The notes under the pieces: generated by a model
The model's input: only the letters and a program-made list of their open reading frames with translations
Databases searched by the model: none
Told to the model about the DNA's origin: nothing
Shown: one piece after another, positions 12,501 to 25,874 of the stretch
Numbering within the stretch: position 1 is the stretch's first letter
How the letters are laid out: the number at the start of each line of letters is the position of its first letter
Source of the DNA: Holtermannia corniformis
Taxonomy: Eukaryota; Basidiomycota; Tremellomycetes; Holtermanniales
Direction: 5' to 3'
Assembly (NCBI GenBank): GCA_001599935.1
Contig: BCIJ01000029.1
Coordinates: 73,331-137,330 of the forward strand
DNA length: 64,000 nt
Translations under genes and position numbers: made by a program

Positions 12501-12927
12501 CACCATTGCTGCGGTCCGTTCGTCAAAAGGTATCAAGAGACGAGTAGGAGTGTTGGCGATCCATAGTGTAGTCGGTGGTCGTGGGAGAGACGATACGCTG
12601 AGCGACAGCTGGCACAAGCAGCTGCAGCTTCACACTGTCATCTCTCGACCCAACTCTGTAGCACTACCCATCGCGTGCGTGAGACACACACACGGCACAC
12701 AGTACGCACAGCCACGATCAGACCAAGACTCACGTAGGATGAGTTTGGTGAATGTAAAGAGACCCAAGCCGAGGGCGACGATGAGCCATGCGCGGTGCGA
12801 CAGGCCTGTGCTGTCAGCTCGTCTCCAAGGGTGGGCGGCTGGACTGACCGAGCGTGTAGCCATTCTTTCCCACTGGCAAGCCAATCTCTGCGCGTGGGCC
12901 CGCTCCGGGCTTGCTCTCTCGCATCAT
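9563..12927 (-). CDS. SGNH/GDSL-like type II membrane protein (paralogue 1)
   Basis: Predicted 541 aa from exons 12927-12849, 12805-12734, 11258-10992, 10946-10727, 10682-10503, 10456-9875, 9832-9620 and 9575-9563, all in phase. A short cytosolic tail is followed by one TM segment (LIVALGLGLFTFTKLIL). The lumenal domain has the nucleophile block GGSVSACHGAGDDP, a conserved LTNGAARRT segment, a DLVILEFD strand and the late NPAGHDLIAD motif with the expected catalytic His. A second member lies at 41900-43728. Such proteins are commonly annotated in basidiomycetes as capsule-associated or SGNH hydrolases; an O-acyl transfer or hydrolysis role on surface glycans is inference. Intron 2 is 1475 nt. 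The first two exons rest on phase, topology and splice-site quality rather than strong homology. Confidence 0.82.
11259..12733 (-). other. 1.5-kb intron between TM exon and SGNH domain
   Basis: Donor ATCCTAC|GTGAGT at 12734/12733 and acceptor CTGACACCCATCAG|CCTCGG at 11259/11258. The leftover C joins CC to give Pro in frame. Nothing recognisable is encoded inside. If the TM exon belongs to another transcript, this would instead be intergenic. Confidence 0.65.
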
Positions 12928-13208
12928 GGTCGTCGAGCGATGACTGGTGCGCGGCGCGGCGTCGACGAAAGGACGGGCGTGGATCGATCTGTCGTTGGCT
13001 GTCGGCACTGTCTGTCCTCCTGTGCTGATGGTGATCCTGCCTCGCTCTGGGTGTACTTTATCGTCCTGCAATGCTACCTTGGCCACGCTGCTGCTCGCTG
13101 CCTGTTGGCCTCCCGCAGTCATTGATACACCATAACCCCAGACGCGTCCATCCCTTCCTGCCCGCCTCCATCGGCCCTCTATCGATAGTTGCACACTCAA
13201 ACAGCACC
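12928..13208. other. Divergent promoter region, SGNH protein 1 / PSF2
   Basis: About 280 bases between the two divergent start codons. No TATA or recognisable operator was seen. An open frame continues upstream of the chosen SGNH ATG, so an earlier start at about 13120 cannot be excluded. Confidence 0.5.
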
Positions 13209-16200
13209 ATGGCTCTCCCAAAGCAGCTCCAGCCAGCACTCTCACCCCAAGAAATCACCTTCCTCGCGGAAGACGACAAGGTCGACATGGTCCCCCTGTT
13301 CGCAATGTCCAAATTCAGGCTCATGTCGGTCCGTCGTTGCATCTCACCGAGTGACTGTACTGAGCACACGCAGGGTGTCTATGGGCCGTTCCAACCGCCC
13401 TCAAAGACGTCGGTCCCGCTCTGGCTCGCGCTCAGCTTGAAGAGAAAACGGAAATGCCGGATCATCAGTCCCGAATGGCTGACTGTAGGTCAGTGTCAGT
13501 CTATCCTTCCCGGCACGACGACCCGGCGCGGTCTGACGGCTCACGTCGGTCCAAACACTTGAGCAATGGTTCAGAACCGCACCGGGTCAGCTAAGCTGGG
13601 CCATAGACTGCCTGCGAGGGATCCGTGCATTCATTCAACGGCATCGATACCGCCATTCGGTCTGGGCGAGACGGACAAGTGTGAGCTAAAGGCTCCTGCG
13701 GGCAGTCGTAACGATTAGTGAGCGCTAGCTGCCCCAAGTCGCCTTCTGGGCTCTGGCAGCTGATCGAAGACACTTGTGCGACTGCCCGTCTGTGCACACC
13801 CTCGGCGGATTGCGTTCGTCTAGGCAGTCGTGGCTTTGACTGTGGCTCCAGAACAGTAGAACAAGGTAGCCTCACAGCAGCTGGGCAACCCCCTCTCAGC
13901 TCGTAAGAGCTGTATCGAGATGGGTCAAGCTGCTGATGAGAGGCCGACTGCTCTGCTGCTCGCACCTCGGATAGTCTACCAAGGTACTAGCACCCATCCT
14001 CTCAGTCCGGGAAACCAACGGCCGAAGATGGGCAACGATCCGGATCTGGAACGAGATTTGAGGGGTTGCATCAGCTTCGAGTGGTGACGGCTGGGCAGCT
14101 TTGAACAAGGGATTGCAGCGGCCGCACAGCCGAATGCACAATCTGATGATCAATCTGATGGCCTTTTCGCTCATGTGCGGCCGACTCGTTCAGACCTCGT
14201 CGCAGCTGCCGCCTGTCGTAGCAGCGCCGTGTGACAGAATCGTGGATAGCTTCGAGTGGGCAGCTGTAGGGAGGAGGTTATTCAGCGGCCGTACAGCCGA
14301 ATGCACGACCTCATGGCAGATCCAAGTGGAGCAGGTACACAGTGCGGCCGATACGTCTAGCCGGCCGATGGCGTGTCTGGCAGAGATAGCCCGGCGCGAT
14401 CCTGTCAGTACTCTGTCTCGAGTATGATACAGTATAGTTGGCGCGGCTATATGGTCTGACATAGCCTTGGCTGGCTAACGATTCGACATGTCTATACACA
14501 CTGGCAGCACTTTCAATCAGCTCAGGGCACGAGGTGTTGGGCTTCTACATCTCTCACTTGGGACATCATACTTGTCCAATCCTGGACGCGAAGCGATAAT
14601 GTCCAGTACCGTCTCAACTCGAGGGGTCGCCAGCTGCGTGGCGGTGAATCTTGATGACGGGGACGCAGTTTCATCACTTGGCTCTAGAGTCAGGCGTAAT
14701 GCCTGCATCAGATGTGCCGAAACATTACACGCACACCCGGCCGCCTCTGCGTCCAAAGGTTGCTTCGCGCAGCTATCTTGACTGGCAATGCGTAGGCGGC
14801 CGGCGTCTTGCGGTCGACTAGGCACGCTTGAGGTTGATGATCGCCGTATAGCCAGACTGGCTGGCTCGGCGTTTGATGACAACCAGGCGGATGTGCCGTG
14901 CGGGTGTGCATTTCTCACAGTCGCGCTGTGAGCACCGCACATCGATTACCTTCGATGTCGTGTTCTGCTATACAGCCGACTGTAGAAACCTGCGGTGGGT
15001 GTCTGCATTCCACCACGACTTTTCAGATTTCTCGCGTGTGAGCTGCGACAGATGGCCATGTTGGTCAAGCTCGCAAGTCTAGCACGAGATCTTAGCTGGT
15101 AGGGCTGAAACCTTACCGAGTTCACTAGATCTGACGCCTTGCTTACCAAGAGCAGACCATGCGACATTACATTCGGCTTTGGCTGCGGCTCTCAGTGCAC
15201 GCGCGGCAGTGGTGCGTGCATCAGCGTTTAGCCGCAGCCTCGTAAGCAGAGACGTGTCTCTGTGAGGCACGAAGCATGCGAGCTATGACGGCCCATGTCA
15301 CTGCCAACAGTCGTTTGGTGCCATTGCGCGCGGAATCGTGTCGCGCTTCCGAATGTGATGGAGTCGTGGAACTCATCTGGCTCTCACTACACAAGCAGGC
15401 TGCTCTGGGATGAGGGGCGTATGAGTTCATGTCGCGTCGCTTTGGTGTTGCACTGTCTTTGTTCGCAGAGTCTGATCTGACCACTGTGCTATCTTGTACG
15501 GGCGAGTCCGCTGGTGCGCGATGTGTCACGCTGCTACGCGCCGCGGTGCATCAGCGGACCACTCAACTACGGCATTGCGGCAGATCAAGATGTCAAGGTC
15601 TCCCCCAGGGCTGTTCTCAGTCTTCATCACGGCTTCGTGACGCTTTGCAGCTAGGGGTCTTAACGGTAACGATCGCAGCGTCTGGCGCTGTGACGTTTCC
15701 AGGCTTGAGCTGCAGAGGGATGTCAAAGACGCGATGGATGGATCTGGTCCACAGACTTTCAGAGAGCTGTGACGGCTACGCTACGCTGGTCATTTACAGC
15801 AGACCGATCGACGGATTATTCACTGCTACATGTTACAATTCGAACGTCGCGCTGATATCAACCTGGACGTTGGAGAGCGTTGGCCGGGTCACCTGTGTAG
15901 AGGTTCCATGGTTCATACTACGCGCGCAGGGGTCTGCGCGCTCATTCTGGCCCACGAACCTCGGTCTCGCAAAGGTTTCACACTCAATCGACACTGTCGT
16001 GATGGATTGTATGGACGTTGCCACCGGCTTGATAGTTGTGCTGGATAGCGTCCATCACATGGACGCGCAGTACGCACACTCGGCATCTGCCCTCTGCGCC
16101 CGTCCTTCAAGTGTTTGTTTGCAAGCTACTCCGAGCCGTCGTGCCGTATCACAGCTTTAGAGACGCTCATGACTACAGAGTCTACGCTCTACGTCGAGGC

Positions 16201-17154
16201 AATTCGTAGCTGACAGCGGTTTCTGGCGACTGGGGTGGCGCGATAACATGGTCCCAGGCTGTGTATCTTGAACGCCATGGCATGCGCTGTGGATATCACT
16301 CGGGTAATTTGCCTATGACACCTGGTCGGAAGCCGATCGTCCTCTCAGTGATGACGACCGCGGGCCGCCGTGCCGCTACCGGGCTCGAAGCTGCATAGCT
16401 ACGATCCCCTTGACCAGGCGGTCGTGTCGCTCAGCAACGCGGGTGCTCCCAGGTCGATGTGAAGCCTGTCATATCTTCCCTTATTGTCAGTTTGGATTGG
16501 CTACGGATGTGGCCCTGGGCAGAGATTGTTAAAGTGATCGCAAACGTCATTGCGCGTGGTCCTGCTTGCACTGAGCTGCTGTCACCCTCAAGCTGGTCTC
16601 AAGCTCAAGTGGTCGCCGGGTCCAGCGCTCGACATTACTGCCAATATCTCATCGACAGCGCTGATACTTGGCTGTAGAGAACCTGCAACGACTCCTGCAG
16701 CAAGAAAAGGAGAATGGTGAGGGTTTCGAGCCGCTCCCTCGACGGTTTGTCGAGGTGTCAAAGGTGCTGCTGGATGTGTGAGTGACATGATGTGGAGGCC
16801 AGGCTGATCTCTGGCCTCGCCTCGCACCGTCTTCCACTAGTACTCGACCCGCTGATCGCCTATAGTGCACCAGATGACCTCCCGAGCCCGAGTCAGCTCC
16901 GTAGCTTGTTGAAAGACTTGCGCGAGGTTCGACAAGCCAAGGTTCGGCAAGGGCTACGCACCCAAGGCGTTTTCCGCGGCGAGTACCTACAGGTCAGTCC
17001 GCTCCGCTTTCGCCGTATCAAGCCAGGCTCATCGTGACAGGTCACCAACCTGACGCCGCTCGAGCTGTCCGAGCTGAAACCGTTTCTCGTGAAATCGATG
17101 CGGCTCATGCAGCGGCTCGAACCGAAGCGCGAGGACGAGGATGTGGATCTGTGA
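13209..17154 (+). CDS. PSF2: GINS complex subunit Psf2
   Basis: Component of the CMG replicative helicase (Sld5-Psf1-Psf2-Psf3). Exons 13209-13328, 13374-13488, 16678-16777, 16866-16992 and 17041-17154 give 191 aa, the usual length. The A-domain is seen as [38 protein letters not shown] and [12 protein letters not shown]. Later helices are [13 protein letters not shown] and [20 protein letters not shown], then [14 protein letters not shown] near the C-terminus. Phases agree at every junction. Intron 2 is 3189 nt, falling just after the PEWL motif, while the other introns are 45-88 nt. Confidence 0.93.
13489..16677 (+). other. 3.2-kb intron inside PSF2
   Basis: Donor GACTGTAG|GTCAGT, acceptor TTGGCTGTAG|AGAACC, branch-like GCTGATA 15 nt upstream. 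The joined codon is GAG and continues as [12 protein letters not shown], the expected segment after PEWL. No coding, tRNA or transposase signal was recognised inside. It contains a degenerate direct repeat at 14073-14306. Confidence 0.85.
14073..14306. repeat. Degenerate direct repeat within the PSF2 long intron
   Basis: Two copies of a pattern, agcttcgagtgg...gggcagct followed by a 24-bp block beginning cagcggccg and ending ccgaatgcac. The 24-bp blocks are at 14116-14139 and 14283-14306 and differ at one position. Copy spacing is 167 bp. This suggests an old local duplication in the intron. Confidence 0.65.
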
Positions 17155-17322
17155 GGTGTGCGGCGTCTGATTGCGTTGCGTTGTATCCTCTCCTGCATGT
17201 ATCTATATGACTGGCGTTGAACGACGATGCAGTTTGGGTCGACCTTTAACGCGGTGGCGTCGTTACACTCATCAATCATCCTCACCACCACCACCAGCCA
17301 AGCAGTCTCCAACCGGTCAACC

Positions 17323-18076
17323 ATGCTGCCCACACCCGCACCGTCAGCAGCAATGCTCGCACCACTCTCTTTGTCTTCAACCTCAAAACACTTGTTCATC
17401 CCATCCACCGTCGAGCCGCACGTGTTCCACCCACACGGCTCTTTATCCGTCGCTGCACGCGCAACCGTCCAGAGCGCCGGGGTCGGGCTGCTCGTCAGCG
17501 CCGTGCAAAACGCACTGGACAAGTGCGTGTTCGTTTGCAAACGTCTAGTCGCTGACAGTGTCGTCACGTAGGCATGACCGGGGAGCGATGGGCATCTTTA
17601 CCCGATCAGGCGGCACGATCGGTTTCTTTGGTCCGTGCTTGATCCCAGTCTGCAGCTCGCACTGACGATCTAACCAGCCGCTTTGGGCTTCACGTTTGCG
17701 TTCACAAAGTCGGCCTCGGCCAATATCCGCGAGGTGCGTCTTGGAGCCATGTAAATGATCACTAGACGATGGCTGATCCATCGTTCCGCAGACTGATGAT
17801 GCTTTGAACGGTGTGGCGGGTGGGATCGCCGCTGGGTTCATTGCCGGTGCTCGCGGTCAGTCGTTTTCATCTACTCGTTCTCGTGCTCGCTAACGCTCGT
17901 TAGCTCGCTCGCTCCCACTCGCTTTCGGCGCAGCGGCCGCTATCGGGACTCTGATCGGCACCTTTGATGCTGCGGGCGCAAAGTTGACGGGCACGGAGCG
18001 GTCCACGCTCTCGAGGCCGGAACGCGAGCAGAGGCGCATGGCGTTCTTCAAGCCGGTCAAGGACGCGGTCGAATAG
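17323..18076 (+). CDS. NADH:ubiquinone oxidoreductase NDUFA11-like subunit (Tim17-type membrane protein)
   Basis: Accessory membrane subunit of complex I, inner mitochondrial membrane. Exons 17323-17522, 17572-17630, 17678-17733, 17792-17855 and 17904-18076 give 183 aa. Features: hydrophobic AGVGLLVSAVQNAL, then GAMGIFTRSGGTIGFF, FAFTKSASANIRE, DDALNGVAGGIAAGFIAGA and a last glycine-rich helix, ending with the family-like RMAFFKPVKDAVE. The Gly/Ala-rich helices fit the Tim17/22/23 fold. The start at 17323 has a good context (aaccATGc); an in-frame ATG at 17227 lies too close to the PSF2 stop to be preferred. Convergent with the COX18-like gene. Confidence 0.82.
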
Positions 18077-18240
18077 CTCATGGATGCTAGCTCGTGTTCG
18101 TGCTCGCGGTGTGTGCACAGTGTGATGCTGTGATACAGTCGTCTGGAGAGTGGCAGGGACGTAGACTGGTGCTGAGAAAACGGTTGCCAACGTTGAGAAA
18201 TATGCGCCCTTGCTGACTGCGCTGCGCACCCTGCAATGCA

Positions 18241-19462
18241 TCATGGACTATTTGTTGACGCCGTGGGCGAAGCAACCACCCGCTTTGCCTTTGCGCCGAC
18301 CCTCTCATCCCGCCAGTCGAGCACGGCATTCTGCACGAGCGAATACGAGACAGAAGTGAACCAATACAGCGCCAGAGCCTAGTCGGCGTCAGCATCCACC
18401 CACGAGCCGAGCCAACTCACGGCCGGGACCTCCAACGCGATCGGTACAAAGGCGATCGCCAGGACGCGCATGACGTTTGTGACGGCTGCGCTTCGGAGGC
18501 TTTGTTTGCGCTGGTGTTCGGGCGAGGCTTGGGCGCTCTCGAGGGCTGGACGAGGGCGGACGGGGACGAGGCGCGGTTGACGGACGAGAGAGGGCGCGGT
18601 GGGGGACGTTGGGGACCGAACCGGTCGGGCTGTAGAGTCTTTACGGCGAGGAATGAGCGTAGGAGCCGAAGCGGAAGCGGACGAGGCCTCGACCTGGGCT
18701 CGGGTCCGGCTGGCGTCGTCCACTGGGACGCTGCGCGCCTCGTCTTGCGCCTCGACGTCCAACGCGGTCTCTAACCGTTTCCGCTTGACATCTGCCAACT
18801 CGGCATTCGCAAACGCCGTCACGCCAATCGCGACGGGCAGGAAGCCTTTCGGGTCGGGTGAACCGATAGAGTCGAGCCAGGGTAGGAGGGTGGGGTGGAT
18901 TTCTGCTAGGAACTCGGGAGAGGCGGAGGCTGTGCGGATCGTGTAGGATGTGACGAGGAAGAGCGGGAGGTGGACGAGTAGAGGTGCGAGCAGGGTCGGG
19001 AGCGGGTGGGTTTGGTGTTGGGCGTGCAGGGCGGATTGATGGACTGCGAGCTGGGTCGGTTAGCTGTGCCGGCTGTAGACTGGAGCAGGCGAGACGGACC
19101 TGCTTCTTGAGCTCTGCACGGTACTCGTCGTACCCTAGCCCCCGGCTGCGACAGTCTTTGACGAGTTGAACGGCGAGCGTCGCGTTGAAGCGCTTCATCT
19201 CGGGCTGGACGACGTCCTTGATCCGCTGCAAGCGAGCGCGCGACCACAGCGCCATCGGGAGCGTGATGCATGTCCTGAGCGTGAGCGTGAGGACGAGGAT
19301 GGTGGTTGTGTACGAGACGACGGGGTGGGCTATCAGGGCCTCGACGAGCGGTGCCGTCGACAGCGAGCGGGCTCGGTGCGAGCTCTTGGCTTTGCATCGT
19401 GTGCTCACTGGTCTGGCTGCGCGCACACAGAGGCCGACAAGAGTTGTTGAAGACGATGCCAT
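18241..19462 (-). CDS. COX18: Cox18-like Oxa1/YidC-family mitochondrial insertase
   Basis: Exons 19462-19100, 19050-18421 and 18378-18241 give 376 aa. The N-terminus is Arg/Ser-rich and presequence-like. TM1 with the family pattern TLRTCITLPMALWSRARL is followed by a long matrix loop (QPEMKRFNATLAVQLVKD). More membrane segments follow (LLAPLLVHLPLFLVTSY, VMRVLAIAFVPIALEVPA) and a C-terminal ALALYWFTSVSYSLVQNA. Members insert mitochondrially encoded proteins; Cox18 exports the Cox2 C-tail. Oxa1 is the alternative, but the short C-tail without a long ribosome-binding helix favours Cox18. Introns are 49 and 42 nt. Confidence 0.78.
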
Positions 19463-19652
19463 GGCCAAGGTGACCGTTGCGGATCTTGCAAGGTGCCAGT
19501 CCAGCTGATCACCGTCGGATCGACCGAGACGTCTCTGTGGGATCCTCTGCGGCTTGACAACGCTGTACACTGTCCAGAGCACTACTGGATCGCTCACATC
19601 GACGACAAGACCATCACCATCGTCCACAGCAACAACGATCACGAATTCATAA

Positions 19653-22311
<2,659 letters not shown>

Positions 22312-22440
22312 GCGGAGAGCAGAGGTCAGCGCGTTTAGCATAGCATGAATCGCATTCGGCACGTGCATTGCGAGTGTTTCATGTGAAGTCTGTGCGGTGA
22401 TCACCATCAGCAGTCACCTTGCTTGCAGTCACTGTCAACG

Positions 22441-25400
22441 ATGCTCAAGCATGTCCCGAGGTCGTGTTTACGAGCCTTGGAGGCGGTAGTGGCCCGACCC
22501 GTGTCGCAGCCTGGTGCAAGATTAGTTTGTCACCACCACCAGCTCCCATCAATCTCGAGATGGCGATGTGCGAGCTCCAGTGCCTCGAGTTTACCCGGGC
22601 CATCGCAAAGCTCTCCCGGAGATATAATCGCCTCGGATAGCACTCTCGATGAGGCTCGCTGCTTGCCGACGGGTGCGGTTGGCGGCAATATCGTACTTCG
22701 ACCCTACCAAGAGGAAGCCATAGACGCTTGTCTTGATGCACTGGCTAGCGGCGTCACGCGCATCGGTGTCAGCTCGCCAACAGGGAGCGGCAAGACTACA
22801 ATCTTGTGAGCACGAATCGAGCGAGTCGAGTGCTTTATCAGGGCTGATTGTCAGTACCCACTTGATACCAATGGTCCGAGCGAAAGAGGGAACCAGAGGA
22901 CAAGTGTTGATTTTGGTCGGCAACGTTGGTGAGCTCATGCTACGAGGATACGCAGGATACTGACGGGTAGAGCTGGCAAATCAGGCATATGCGGCAGTCA
23001 GGCGGGTGTTGCCTGATTTGACTGTCGAACTCGAGCAGAGCAAGAACAAGGCGTCTGGCTTGGCCGACGTGTGAGGCATCGCTTCAACCTGAGAACTGCT
23101 GACGAGAATCTCTAGAACCATTGGCACATATCAAACGATGAACAATGAGTCGCGGCGAGACAAGTTTGACCCAAAGCACTTTAAGCTGGTCATTGTGGAT
23201 GAAGCCCATCATGCGGCTGCCAATTCGTAGGTTGACTTTGCAGGTACACGACCCAACCGTTGATGACCTCTAGTTACCTCCGTCTCCTCAACTACTTCAA
23301 CCACCACGTCACTTTACCGCTCGACGACGGCGCTCGGGCGCATAATCATCAAGTGCCCATCGTTGGCTTTAGCGCGACATTCAGTCGTCCGGATCAGCTT
23401 GCACTCAGCATGGTCTTTGAGGAGATTGTCTACCACCAAGAAGTGTCACATATGCTACGAGCCGGGTGGCTGTCGCCCGCACGGGTCACTTCGCTCCAAG
23501 TCGATCTCAACCTCGACAACGTCAAGCTCGGACGGGACGGCGATTTCGCAAGCAGTAGTCTTGCTGCCCAAGTCAATACCGATAGCGTCAACAGGCTTAT
23601 CGTTGGTACATATCTCGATCAACTCGGTGAGTGAATGGCTCTGTATTTGACCTGGACTGATGCCATGCAGCTGATAGGCGGTCCACACTTGGTGCGTAGT
23701 TTGTATACCATGCTCCGACGCTAATTTTGGTTGAAGTGTTCTGCGTCGATCTAAGCCACGTCGCCGCTCTGACGAATGCGTTTCGCACCGCGGGCGTCGA
23801 CGCACGCGCGGTCAGTTCAAAGACCAAGCCAGGGGAACGCAAGACACTGGTGGAAGAGTTTAGGAGGGGAGTCTTTCCTCTTCTCGTCAACTGCGAAATC
23901 TTTACCGAAGGGACCGATATTCCAGAGGTGAAGTTCTTGTAATCAGGATCGTAAGCTGAATGGCCCGGCAGATCGATAGCATCATTCTCGCCAGGCCGAC
24001 GCGGAGTAAGAATTTGTTGGCACAGATGGTAATGATTCATCGGATAGCGATCATAGTTGACCATGAAGGCTGGGCGTGGCTTGCGACTTTCTCCCGACAC
24101 TGGCAAGATTGACTGTCGGCTGATCGACGTCGTCGACAATGTCGGGCGCGCCAATGGCATGGTCGCGGTCCCAACCCTTTTTGGGCTATCGCTCGAAGAA
24201 AAGGAAGAGCACGAAGCGCAACCGGCAGACAGCGCTCGGACCGAGTCGACACCTGGAATTGTAGATCCTAGACGGGTGACGTATGTCGACCACGACGATC
24301 CCTTTGGTGTTGATCAAGACACGACGCCCGTCCTCCATCGGCTCAGTCCGAATGCTTGGGTGAGTGTCGGCCGTGGTCCTCGTATCGATTGGTTGAAAGG
24401 CGGCAGGTGGCCTGTGGCGGCGGCAAATACGTTCTAGAGCTCATGTTTGGTGCGTCCCTCCCGCGACTCTCGAGGTGACTGACGATATAGGCCGTGGATA
24501 CCTGACGGTCCATCAAGATGAGAACGGGACGTACTCCATCTTCCACGTCCCTCGCTTGCCGGAACACCACAAAGGCCGCAGTCCCAACGCACGCCCAGTA
24601 GCCATTGCCAAAGCTCCAAACTTTGAGCGGGCCATTCAGTCTGGCGACGCGTTCGCGGCACGAAGAGTACCCCGCGAGATGGCTTTGGTGTTTGTACGAG
24701 ACACCATTTAGGCACGTCTGACAATGTGCAGAAGTATCAACCGACGGGCGCCCTGGCGCAAGAGGCCACCGACCGACAAGGCCTTGAGTGCGCTCAAAAA
24801 GGTCAAGGGCTTTCCAACAGACAGCGCGCCAAACGAGCCCGTCTCGGTCATGATCAGCGGGCGGCGGATCCCTTTGGACAAGTTGGACGGCGGACAGGTG
24901 CGTCTTGGTACTGTCTGGTTGTGAATGCTAAGTATCCCAGGTGGCAGCGTATATGTAAGTAACACGTTGCGGGCCCAAGGACCTGACACAATCGGCAGGA
25001 CGGCGGCCCGACACGGTGCACTGGTCAGCAATGATGCCTGGTAGCTATCCCACTCTGATCACCTGACAGGGACGTCGCATCAAGCTGGACAAGAGCAGCG
25101 CTAAGGCAGAAGCCAAACTACATGCGGCCGACGAAAAGCGTCAAGCTATACTAGCTCGCCAGGTACCGATCGCGCTCCGTCGGCAGAACGATACATAACG
25201 AGACACACGGCGCATACATGTATCAATATGGTCAAACCCATGCGCCGGAGAATTTCAATAACGGCCGAGGCGTCGCGTTGATCAGCTGTCTTTCCTGCAC
25301 TCCAAGCAGTACAATAGGATGTTAACGCTATAAGCTCCTTTGATCTGTATTCTGCAGCTGCAGGCATTTCACAAGCGTTACAAAGTAATCAATGTCAGAG

Positions 25401-25471
25401 TGGCGCACGCACAGCGTGTTGACAAGGCTTATGCCGACTTCAAGAGGAGACAAGGAGGCCATCATGTTTGA
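22441..25471 (+). CDS. IRC3: Irc3-like mitochondrial SF2 helicase
   Basis: DNA helicase of the Irc3 type, linked in yeast to mitochondrial DNA maintenance. About 15 exons with mostly 40-50 nt introns. Visible motifs: LRPYQEEAI (Q-like), Walker A SPTGSGKTT, DEAH box VIVDEAHHAA, motif III VGFSATFSR, ILARPTRSKNLLAQMAGRGLR (motif VI region) and NCEIFTEGTDIPE. The Arg-rich N-terminus fits a presequence. The C-terminal region includes APWRKRPPTDKALSALKKV and a basic tail ending RRQGGHHV. One donor near 24692 must be GTTTGT, and the last intron (25163 to 25356 or 25363) is unusually long at about 195-200 nt. The end of the gene is less certain than the helicase core. Confidence 0.85.
25209..25246 (+). 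ncRNA. Candidate hairpin in last IRC3 intron
   Basis: ggcgcat at 25209-25215 pairs perfectly with atgcgcc at 25240-25246 around a 24-nt loop. The host intron is about four times the local norm. It could be the 5' hairpin of an intron-encoded snoRNA, but no convincing H and ACA boxes were assigned. Confidence 0.25.
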
Positions 25472-25612
25472 TGCAGCTAGAGAGATTTAGTCTATCGAGA
25501 CCCAGCTGGCTTTCGTTCTGCAGGAATCTTTCGCAGCAGCGAGAGTGGCTGGCTTGACGCCGTTTCTGGAGGGAGAAACACAAAGCAAGTGCAAGCGAGT
25601 AGGAAAAAGCAT

Positions 25613-25624
25613 AAAAAAACAAAA
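25613..25624 (-). terminator. Pol III terminator downstream of tRNA-Arg
   Basis: On the minus strand the tRNA 3' end is followed directly by two runs of T separated by one G, a typical RNA polymerase III stop. Confidence 0.75.
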
Positions 25625-25729
25625 AATCCAGGACGGGGATCGAACCCGCGACCTCCTGATGGACTTTACGTAATCGCCAGGGTCATTACGTAATCGTAGT
25701 CAGACGCGCTACCATTGCGCCACCCGGAC
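25625..25729 (-). tRNA. tRNA-Arg(ACG) with 33-nt intron
   Basis: Reading the minus strand: acceptor GTCCGGG pairs with CCTGGAT (two G-U pairs), D stem GCGC/GCGC, anticodon stem TCTGA/TCAGG, loop CTACGA-A, T arm GCGGG-TTCGATC-CCCGT. The anticodon ACG is at 25697-25695. The intron at 25693-25661 sits at the canonical 37/38 position; the mature RNA is 72 nt before CCA addition. An 11-bp direct repeat CGATTACGTAA spans the anticodon-proximal intron start and recurs near the intron end. Each copy contains the palindrome TTACGTAA. Confidence 0.88.
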
Positions 25730-25811
25730 AATACTTGTTTAGCTTGTTGCCGTTATTGCTATATTCATAGCGTTGTCTTGCTCACTCGTAGGATGGACAT
25801 CTGGACACCGG

Positions 25812-25874
25812 GTAGGCCTCCTGATACCTCAAAACAGTAATCAGACGTGCTGCCATTACGCTAGGCGACCCTCG
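25812..25874 (-). pseudogene. Decayed tRNA-Arg-like fragment
   Basis: About 110 bp upstream of the tRNA gene on the same strand. The minus strand resembles its 5' half (GCGTAATGGCAGCACGTCTGA-like) and the TCAGGAGG part of the anticodon stem. The acceptor stem and T arm are unrecognisable and the anticodon region is replaced. Read as a truncated duplicate. Confidence 0.5.

Noticed and set aside
14140..14180. TGATGA/CTGATG motifs suggesting a C/D snoRNA in the PSF2 intron
   Set aside because: No properly spaced C and D boxes with a terminal stem could be drawn.
15429..16160. A 243-codon plus-strand frame inside the PSF2 long intron
   Set aside because: No motif, compositional texture like the rest of the intron, and overlapping opposite-strand frames; probably chance.
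24726..24962. Alternative reading frame of the IRC3 C-terminus (KYQPTGALAQE...)
   Set aside because: The other frame (APWRKRPPTDKALSALKK) fits the expected Irc3 C-terminal helix and continues in phase through the next introns.
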